A program made the translations under genes and the position numbers. Below, piece by piece: positions 55,199-63,407 of a stretch of 63,407 nt of DNA; within the stretch, counting starts at the first letter, position 1; the number at the start of each line of letters is the position of its first letter. The notes under the pieces are model-generated. The model did not search any database and was not told where the DNA came from. It saw only the letters and a list, made by a program, of their open reading frames with translations. Location of the stretch: contig BFEA01000216.1 of the NCBI GenBank assembly GCA_003427395.1, positions 296,670-360,076 on the forward strand. Direction: 5' to 3'. Source of the DNA: Chara braunii (taxonomy: Eukaryota; Streptophyta; Charophyceae; Charales; Characeae).

Positions 55199-56921
55199 AT
55201 ATTCTTCGTCGTTCCCCGCCGTCGTAGATGTTTTCCGTCATTAGATGTTTTTGCAATTTGTTGTTCTTGTCGTGGTCGTGGCTGACATTGTCCAGACTTA
55301 TTTGTTCTTCGGTTCTTCTGCTTATCCGGCGCTTCCATTGTCAGTGCTTTGAAAGCGCTCTGTTGAAAACCCTTTTTTCTCGTGATGCCATGAACATAGA
55401 ACCATTGCCGCGTTTCCATTTGTTCAGACTGCATCATCATGAAGTTTTCGTTAAGCGAGAAGTGTATAGTGTCTGATTGTTGACCTCATCATGTATTTCG
55501 ATAGCCTGTGAATGCATGAATGTCGTCCAATGAGCATTTCTGCTTATACTGTGGATTTGACATATCTCACTTAAATGTCGTCCATTGAGACTTTCTGCTA
55601 ATACTGTGGATTTGACATAACTCGCTTGAATTTGTAAGGGTTGGTCCAACAATGCATGCTGTGCTGTGTGTATGACAAGTTAAAACAATGTATTGGAAAA
55701 CCGCGTTGTGTTCCTGTTTTCGCCCTGCATGTGCCCTTTCCAATGTACATGATGTTTCTTCCAGAGGACTGTTGTTCTTCAACGTGCCAAATCCTTCTGA
55801 GGAGTCTTAGAGTGTTATCGTGTTCGTCAAGACGACCCCAGAAGGAGAGTGTTATCGTGTTCGACATGACGATCCCAAAAGGAGAGTGTTATCGTATTCG
55901 ACACGATGACCCCGCAGGTCGAGAGGGCACCGATGTCCGAAATGGGATGGTGTAGAAAACTAAGTCATCCTTCTAAACGACGATCATCGTGTTGAACTCG
56001 ATAACCAGACTAAGTGATCCTCTTAGACGACAAGCGTCATGTTGAACACGACAACCAGCGACAAGTGCCGGATTGAACACGATGATGATTTTTACTAGGT
56101 TGTTCTCAGTGGGTCGTCGATAACCAGATTAAGTGATCCTCCCAAGCGAAGATCGTCGTTCTCGTCCAACCGTCAGTATTCTAGACTGCACACATGTGGA
56201 AAACTCAGCCATCCTCTTAAAAAGAATCGTCGGAGGGTACTATCCTTCTAAGCGAAGATTATCGTGTCAAACTCAATTACCAGAGTACATGATCCTCCTA
56301 AACGACGACCGTCGTATTGCGCACGACAACTAGCGACAAGTGTTGGGTCGAACACAACGACGCTCCTTGGTAGGTTGCTCTCGGTGCGCCGTCAGGATTC
56401 TAGATAAAGTCGATAACCAGACTAAGTCCTAAACAACGACCGTTGTGTTGAACACGACAACCAGCGACGAGTGCCGATATTCTAACCTGCACACCTGTGA
56501 AAAGCACGAAAAAACGCTGACCCCAACATCCTCTTTCTGGCGAGACTGCACACTATCGAAAAGCGAAAGAAACCCCTATCCTTAGTGTGTTTCTTCAGCC
56601 ACCCCGCATGCGCCCGAGTCCCGTAATCGCGTTCGACATGACAGTCCCGGACACAAAGCAAGTGTCGGGCGTGTGGAAGGCGATAATGCTCTTCGGATGG
56701 TTGTTGTCGTGTTCGACACGACAATTATGAGGGAGGGTTGGTACCGCAGTCGGGGTGGTCGTGTATGGCACGAGAAGACATGATAAGAAACATCGTATGA
56801 AGAGGTTCGATCATGTCCGTCGCGAGGATCCAGGTACTGCCTTTCTAATTTGCTATGTTTGTATTGTCGGCTGGTATTTCCCTTGGTAGATTGACAATCA
56901 CTATCACAAGGGACTCTGCAA
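55199..56921. other. Non-coding stretch with palindromes and ~40-bp repeats
   Basis: Duplicated ATGTCGTCCA(A/T)TGAG(C/A)(A/T)TTTCTGCT blocks near 55530 and 55580, a three-unit repeat at 55810-55915, and recurrent ATCCTCyTA...CGAC...AACCAG modules at about 55970-56470. Confidence 0.5.
55810..55915. repeat. Three-unit ~39-bp repeat with palindromes
   Basis: GAGTGTTATCGTGTTCGACA followed by TGACGATCCC(A/C) recurs three times with variation. Confidence 0.9.
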
Positions 56922-59900
56922 ATGGATGTTGCGGACACACATAAAGGGAAGAAGTCAAGGACCAGGAGCTCTACGAGTTTCGAGCACTCACCCAAAAAGT
57001 CGAAGGAAACCCCGGTTGCTGGGGTCGAGAAATAAGACATGTCTGGGTCTAAGGCGATTGTGTAGCGACGATCATCAAGCTCAGCGATGCAGACTCCTGT
57101 TCATCAAGGTACACCGGTTTCAGGTCCCACGAGTCGCTCTAGGAAATCTGATCAAGCCATGGAGGTTGCATTGCATGCCCGAACACCGGGGCGTGGTGAA
57201 GGGTCTGGTGGTCGCGGTCAAGGGTCTGGTGGTCGTGGTCAAGAATCTGGTGGTCGTCGTCAAAGGTCTGGTGGTCGTAGGCAGAGCTATGCGCAAGAGA
57301 CAGCCGGGCATTGAGGCTCTGCTGAGAAGTCTGTCCATGGGCGGTCCGAGGAGGTGGCTGTGGTTGACCACAAAGAAAATTTTTGGTTGTTGGACTGGGT
57401 AGGAGATGTAGGGGAGGTTGGAAGTGGTTTGCTTCTGTACGTCGTCATTCAGGAACAAATAAGACCGATAGGCGGTATAGTGTCTTGGTCGGGGAAGCGA
57501 AATTTATTTGCAACTTTCGAGATGACTATGGTTCTCAACGGCAAAGGCGAGAAAGTCGCGGGTGTGAAACATGTTGCTGTTAGGTGGGCCAACCATAAAG
57601 GATGTGATAAATCGCTTGTGGATCTCTTCAATTCGTATCCAAGTCGGAAACTGAGATTGCCTGATCTTCCTATGGTTTTCGACTTCTTCGACAACAATAA
57701 GGTTCCAGGTCAAGAAGTCATGGCTCAAAAAAATGACATCATTACAAAACCGAAAAGTGTTACATCAGCGATCGCACTAGGACAATCATCCGCAACACAC
57801 GAGCAACCATCTGTAAGTGCCTTGTCACTTCAGACGTCAGTCTCTACGTTGCTTGTACCGAAATCGGGTCGCATCGCTGGCGAGGGCCTTCTTCAGGGAC
57901 CGGTGGCGCTGCAAGCGCCAAATAAAATTCGACCTGTGGGAGGGAAGGAGCCACTCAGCTATTTGCGCGGCATGATGCATTTCTCGACCACGTCTGATGC
58001 CGATGTCCAACGCCGTCAAGAGCCAGCATATTTTGAAGATCGGGGGGAAGGGAGCAGTGGAGAAAGTACATAGAGAGAAAAGGATGAGGAAGGCTCGCAG
58101 GGGCGAAGTATGGAAAGTCACGGAGAGGAAGAAGAGGATAGTGAAAACACTATCAGCGAGAGGGAAGCACAACTTGAACATGATCCAGGAGAGCTTCACG
58201 TCCGCCACGGGGACAACAACAATTACGAGAAATCTGACGATCGTGTCAAACACAATGACGAACCGCTCGAGGAAGAGCCGCAACAGAAAAGGAGTGGGAA
58301 AGGTCGTCCTATGAAAACAAGAACTCCTTCGTTAGCCCCTGCAGCTGTCGGGGATGTTGATGAGAGAAAAAAAAAAAAAGCGGCACGAGAGGACAAAAAG
58401 TCTCGAGCAGAAAAGGAGCAGGAAAGAGCCAATGCAAAAAAGACAAGTGCAACCTCTACCGATGGAAGAAGCAGTCCAACGTGCTCGCGACGCGGATGCT
58501 GCTGCCAAACAAAAGCCGATAAGGGAAAAAACAACAACGAAGGGTGACACGATGGAGAAGACGACCATTTTTCCCGCATCTGAACAACCACAGTACGGGG
58601 ACGAGGGAAAAGGAAGGACTATCGCCAGACCATCAAGCTTACAACTCTCGCCAAGTGAACCAGAGATTTTGCATCTCCGCAAAGGTTTCTTTGTAGACTA
58701 CAACAGTGATGGTACTCAGAAGAACGATATACAATTAATCTATATCGAATTCGACAAGATTTCCAGACGTGGAATTCAAAGATAATAAGGGATTCCTCGA
58801 CCACGAGATATACGAAGCGATGGTGTCATCAGGTGAAGCGGCCATCAGAGAAAGAACAACAGGTACGACGGGGTTGAGTACATGTCCGCTGTATGAAAAA
58901 CCAATATTGTTGTTGGTTGCTCTGCATAACAAATTGCATGTAGACTCATCGGGAAAAATTGTGCGAGCAAGAAGGGTCACTCCTGAAAAGTTTAACGATA
59001 AACCACTGGAAAGCTCCTTCTGGTATCCTCTAAGTAACCAACACAACATGGCAGCAATAAGAAGATGTTTTCGCGAAAATTCGGCCATGGCAAATGAGTT
59101 GCGGCTGAATTACTTGACAGCTAGGCCAATCTACTATCTAGACCACTTCATGGATCATTATGGGACGTTGAACACATTCCAGAATGCGAAAGACAAATGG
59201 AACACTCTGCCTCATCAGAGCGCCGTAGTTCGGGATATTAGGAAGTTGTGAAAGGCGTCAAACTGTTCGGATGCGAAAGGTGGGCAGGGAGCTGATGTTA
59301 AAAATGCGGAGTACAGAAAGTTCGCAGGAAACGCTCTGAAAGTGGCTGACATAGATCACTACATTAGTATGTTACTAAGTCAGTGGAGTTTAGAATAGTC
59401 CGACTTCCTTGGTCCGTACATGATCTTAGCTAGGTCGTCAGACGATGTATTTAAAAAGGTAAAGTAGGTATATGCTGCCTGGGAAAGCGGACATCTGCCT
59501 GAGAGAGATGATGTAAAGCCTGTCACCAAACAAGGTGAAGTGGAAAAAGCACAAAGGCCAGGTCCCAGTTTCGAGGCAAAGGGTGTATCGAGAGTTCCTG
59601 TGCATTGGATTCAAGGTACAAAGAACCTGGTTTCCTTGTTCCAATGCACGATCCGGATGTCAGATTGTGGAAATCCCCTTCCACCATAGGGAGGCATGAA
59701 CGATTACAAATATTACCTGATATCCTGGGAGGTGCAATCATCTTGGCTCCAAATCAAAGCAAAGCTGGAAAAAATGCTGGGTTACATTCCATGGAGGCAT
59801 ATGTTGAAGTCGTGAAAACAGAGAGAGCAATGCTACGAATGTTTTATTACTCCATCTTCATTTCAGACCCAACCAAGAACCGTCGGATTGGAAGGACCCT

Positions 59901-61769
59901 TTCTTCATGGACTTGGAGGGTTTATTCAAGAAATAGTGCAATCACAACCTTACTTATGAGAGATGGGTTAATCTGAGGCAACACTTTGAAGATTTACCTT
60001 GGATGATGTCTTTCCCGCCAATACTTGAGGTGAAGATGAAAAAGGCTAACAAGGTTTTGAGAAAACAAGAACTCTCGCTGAAAAGTGCCCCCAAGAGTTC
60101 GAGCATTTCGTGGAGAAGTTGTTGCACAGGTCAACAATGCGAGGATCAGAGAGCATCCAAATGTTAGGACAAGCGAAATGCATACGTTTCCAAAAATAAA
60201 ATGTCTAATCTGTTTTTGTGCTTTTCCAATGAGATCCTAGTGATGTATCTGATGCTGTGGACAATAAAGAGATCTACAGGGTCATCCGATATCTGACAAG
60301 CCACACCTCGATGCTTCACTTATGCCATCAAACTCAAATGAGCAAGTGGACGAAGCCGGTTTTCGATGGACTCTGGAAGTTTATGCAAATGGTGGGAGGG
60401 GAGTATTGAACATTGTTATGCTTTATTCCTCGCCCTTGTGAGCTCGCCTTTTTCATGAGGGTGGGGACATGGGATGTTCACATGTCACTCACCAAGTGAA
60501 CTCGACAACAACAACAAAAGGTGCAACATCCCTACAAGGTCGCAAATTTACCGATGGAAGATACAGACAGGATGGTCGTGATCATGTACTCTAATGACGG
60601 CGACTACCATCAGAATACAATTCCGTTGTTCGAAGATATCCAAGTAGCGGAGCCATCTTCCGGTTCTCGAGCAACAGACATTTCGACACTTGCACGGCGG
60701 GAGCGAAAGCCAAAGATGTTGACGGATAAAGTGGAGAAAATTTTTCTCCCCACAAAGTGGAAAACGGCAGGTATGAAGCCGAAACAGAAAGCCGTGTACG
60801 AAGGAATGGAGAGGGAGCCAAACACAATGGTAGAGATGCTCGGGTATTTCTGTCCAGCAGATGAAGCTATTGTGTTTTTGGGAAAGGGTCATGCAACAGT
60901 TGTATGGGAGCTGTTAAAAATTCATCGCCATTGCATAGTGTTGGAAGGTGAGGATATGAAGTTTGACTTCCTTGCGCAATTCATGAACAAGATGGTTGGC
61001 ACTCGAGATTATTATGCAAAATTTATAAAACCTCCACCCCGCACCACGATGAAGCTGACGATTTTTTACACAAAGGGGGTCAAAATATGCCGAACATCTA
61101 GGAGATCATTTTGAAAAGTGGTCAGAAAACAGAGGAGACCGCTTATATGTTGCACGCAGGCAAAAAATTGAGACCCTTCTACGAGGTTATCATAAAGCCT
61201 CTTCAGATAGAGAAATTGCATTCCTCAACCGATTGGAATTCATGTACTTTGATCAACAAATCAATGCTTTCACGCTCGCCGCCTATGCTACTTCGTTTCC
61301 AAATGCGGAACAGTTCGACGCCGATGACTCAGAAGAAGAAAGTGTCGATGGTACTTTGCAAGCGGCCTTCCCGGGCGAAGGCAAAAGGCAAGTAGAAGAT
61401 GGTTGTGGCAGGATCGTCATCAGGGGGTCCTTCAATCAAAACTTCAGGTACCGTGCTCACCGGTGTACCAACACATCCGCTACCTTCACCTCAAGGAATG
61501 ACTACACCTGTCGACATTAAGGCCGCTTTCGCAGCAGACATGTCTTCATCTGCAGGATTGATAAAGCATTGGCCTTGCAAAATCTGTTAGCTAATGAAAG
61601 CTCCCCCGAGTTATTAGCGAATTTGGAACGTCTCCTTCGTTCTCAGACCGCACAGCCTCAACCTTCAACGACTTTGGAGCATGAGATTGGGGAAAAGATC
61701 CCTGCGGACATCGCCAAATTGCCAGGTCCTATCGTTTGTCGAGATGACTATACAACGATGGATGTCTAA
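56922..61769 (+). pseudogene. Large intronless ORF: RGG-like tract, coiled coil, ParB-like block, methyltransferase-like motif (decayed)
   Basis: From the ATG at 56922 one frame runs to 58547 with only four stops: MDVADTHKGKKSRTRSSTSF, an SGGRGQ/SGGRRQ repeat (57190-57290), WLLDWVGDVGEVGSGLLLY, then a charged Lys/Glu coiled-coil-like part. A shift in an A12 run (58367-58379) leads to GFFVDYNSDGTQKNDIQLIY. After another shift comes a ParB-like block (58769-59251) with KIVRARRVTPEKFNDKPLES and WYPLSNQHNMAAIRRCF. Further frames hold WVNLRQHFEDLPWMMSFPPI and, at 60521-61114, DEAIVFLGKGHATVVWELL and IHRHCIVLEGEDMKFDFL, which resembles the F-x-G-x-G SAM motif and following acidic residue of beta-class DNA methyltransferases. 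No DPPY motif was found. The order recalls ParB-methylase fusions of phages and plasmids. Inactive as it stands. Confidence 0.55.
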
Positions 61770-63407
61770 ATTGGGTCCCCTACCTGCATGTTCCTCCCAT
61801 TTACTTGAGCACCTCCTCATCCACAACCTCCTTCAAATCGCCAAACTTACCCTGCATGCTTCACCCTATCTCAATGGCCCTCCATCTGCTTCCTCTGTCG
61901 TCATATCCCATCCTGACCGGCGAATTCCTGAGCCTCTCATCCTCCTGATCCCCCATCCTCACCTCGTCCTCCTGCTATTCCACCCTCTCATAAATTCCGA
62001 TGGCGACCCTAGTGTTCTTCTCCCCTTGAAACTCCACATTCATGGCATGATCCCCACCTACTACTACTGATAGCGGCCGTGCACAGATCCTGTCCCGCTT
62101 GCAAAATGGCACTCCCACAAGAATGGAGTTAAAGCCCTAGATGTGTGGTGGAAGGAGGGATATAAGGAGGGGGAGCGAGGGGAGGGACACACAGACACAC
62201 ACTAAGGGAGGGAAGGGGGGGAAGGATGGAGGGAGGGGGGAGAGAGAGGAGGGTGGGAGGGATTGGGGGAGGAGGGAGGGAGAGAGAGAGAGAGGGTGCG
62301 CTTCGTTACGCAGCGCAGACTTCCCTATTTCCCTTTTGGGCCTAGTCTGAATGGAATTCTCCACATCTCCAGGCACAACACTGCAGGCACAGAGGGGAAA
62401 AGAGGGAGAGAGAGAGAGAGGCTGCACTTCCTCACACCCATCTGCATACAGCTCGGCTCTGCTCCACCTGCTTATTCCTTTCTGGGAAGCGCTGACCAGC
62501 ATGGAACACCTCGACGGCGCTCCCCCAAGAAAACAAATGTGAGTCCCAGCCTCTTCTCTTCTTGTCCTGTGTTGGTCACCTCTCTCTGCCCATCTTTCTT
62601 CCCTACCCACTCACTTTTTTGAAGTTTTCCCCCTTTCATCCTCCTCCATAGCCTCCATTCCACCTCTCTCGATGCCATAGGAACTTGTGCCCTCAATTTG
62701 CCTCCCATCTTTTCCCCACCAATCTGCTTTTCTCCTTGTCCTGTGCCAGTCACCTCTTTCTTCCCGTCTTTCTCCAAACCTTTCTCTCCTTCATTGGGAT
62801 CCTCTTTGAGCTCCTCCTCCCACAATACTCGACATGGCCCCTACGGATCTGGTATGTCCTTTACTGGTCCTATGTCTGTCCATCGTACTCTCTCCATCGT
62901 ACTCTCTTTATTGCTTTCTCTCCAACATGTGCATATTATCCCGCTATCTCCTTTCCTGACAACGTTTTTCCCTCCCTCAGCGCTAAGCCCCTGTCCGGAT
63001 CCCCCTACGCGACCTGGATGGGTACTTCCAGATTCACGGAGGACTGGGGAGCCGCCATCTGCCAACGCTCTTGAAAGATAACAAAAAGAGGGGCAGTAGA
63101 GAAAGAGAAGGTTCACTTTAAAGTAAGAAAGGAAAAGAAACGGCATGAGTATTTCAAGATTGACGAAGGACACAGGCATGATCTCTAAACGCTCGACAGA
63201 TGAAAATTAAAGATGGAGGACGGGAAAAAGGAAGAGCAGGAGGCGGCGAAAGAAGGAAAGTCAGAATATACTTATCTGTTATCTTCAGTCAAAAGGTCTA
63301 CAGCCAAAAATACATTGACGATAGCTCGTGTATGACCATATAGATTTCCAATATGGCCATATAGAATAAGCATATGCAAAACTTATCCCGGCCAGACACC
63401 GCACACT
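61770..63407. other. Low-complexity right end
   Basis: Pyrimidine-rich (61800-62060), GGGA/GAGA-rich (62150-62300), then CT-rich sequence. Several open frames cross it on both strands but all are Pro/Ser/Leu- or Gly/Arg-rich. No recognised gene. Confidence 0.5.

Larger units (their letters stand above)
48052..56726. repeat. Field of dispersed palindromes (GTTGTCGTGTT-S-AACACGACAAC)
   Basis: The core inverted repeat has 11-bp arms GTTGTCGTGTT and AACACGACAAC around one C or G. Full or near-full copies occur near 49055, 51500, 51611, 51669, 51718, 51849, 52009, 52068, 52170, 52351, 52415, 52474, 52586, 52731, 53847, 54000, 55850, 56040, 56440 and 56703. Between 51.5 and 52.6 kb they recur roughly every 50-100 bp with unrelated spacers. 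The spacers vary while the palindrome is kept, unlike simple tandem duplication. Confidence 0.9.

Noticed and set aside
48052-56726. CRISPR array
   Set aside because: The repeats are palindromes of varying spacing and sequence in a eukaryotic scaffold, with no cas genes and no constant repeat-spacer lengths.
62137-62610. 157-codon minus-strand frame, Pro/Ser/Leu-rich
   Set aside because: Made from GGGA/GAGA simple sequence.

Overview
The window looks like nuclear genome scaffold from a streptophyte green organism. A charophycean alga such as Chara braunii is my best guess, but that is inference. The clues are a plant-type lysophosphatidic acid acyltransferase gene split by two ~7 kb introns, a Ty3-type retroelement whose primer site matches a plant tRNA-Asp 3' end, very low gene density, two N gaps, and many decayed mobile elements and tandem repeats. 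There is no operon-like layout and no prokaryotic feature.

Layout. 1-2.5 kb: tandem repeats, poly-A runs and a U6 snRNA pseudogene. 2.55-17.69 kb, minus strand: one convincing host gene, an LPAT/AGPAT in three exons whose splice junctions join in phase to a 388-residue protein. Its introns hold RING-like zinc-finger fragments (3.3-5.7 kb), a Nextera mate-pair junction adapter left in the assembly (5802-5839), a MITE-like foldback element (10.5-10.9 kb), microsatellites and minisatellites. 17.9-19.2 kb: an N gap, then a 101-bp-arm inverted repeat that ends two bases before the retroelement primer site. 19.2-28.6 kb, plus strand: a decayed Ty3 element with Gag, zinc knuckle, protease, RT, RNase H and integrase, followed by a second Gag-like ORF with its own knuckle. 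28.6-44 kb: little or no coding, but rich in structure: a U6-derived sequence, a ~1.25 kb array of 17 hairpins with a constant loop and changing but complementary stems, two other hairpin families, a tRNA-derived SINE-like head and a second N gap.

44.3-47.3 kb, minus strand: a decayed intronless gene resembling the DUF7869 (transposase-like) family. 48-56.7 kb: repeats dominated by one palindrome (11-bp arms GTTGTCGTGTT / AACACGACAAC around one base), a 64-bp minisatellite, a segmental duplication and a 521-bp MITE-like insertion. 56.9-61.8 kb, plus strand: a long decayed intronless ORF whose order, a ParB-like block followed by a DNA-methyltransferase-like glycine motif, recalls ParB-methylase fusions. 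61.8-63.4 kb: low-complexity sequence.

How it fits together. Only the LPAT gene is likely to be a working host gene (phosphatidic acid synthesis at the ER). The rest is mobile-element and repeat sequence. Stops inside the retroelement, the DUF7869-like gene and the ParB-like gene fall where family residues such as Trp, Gln or Arg are expected, as C-to-T (or G-to-A) decay of methylated DNA would give. The two most unusual signals are the covarying hairpin array at 34.4-35.7 kb and the palindrome field next to the ParB/methylase-like ORF, which could be parS-like sites of an undescribed element. That link is a hypothesis.
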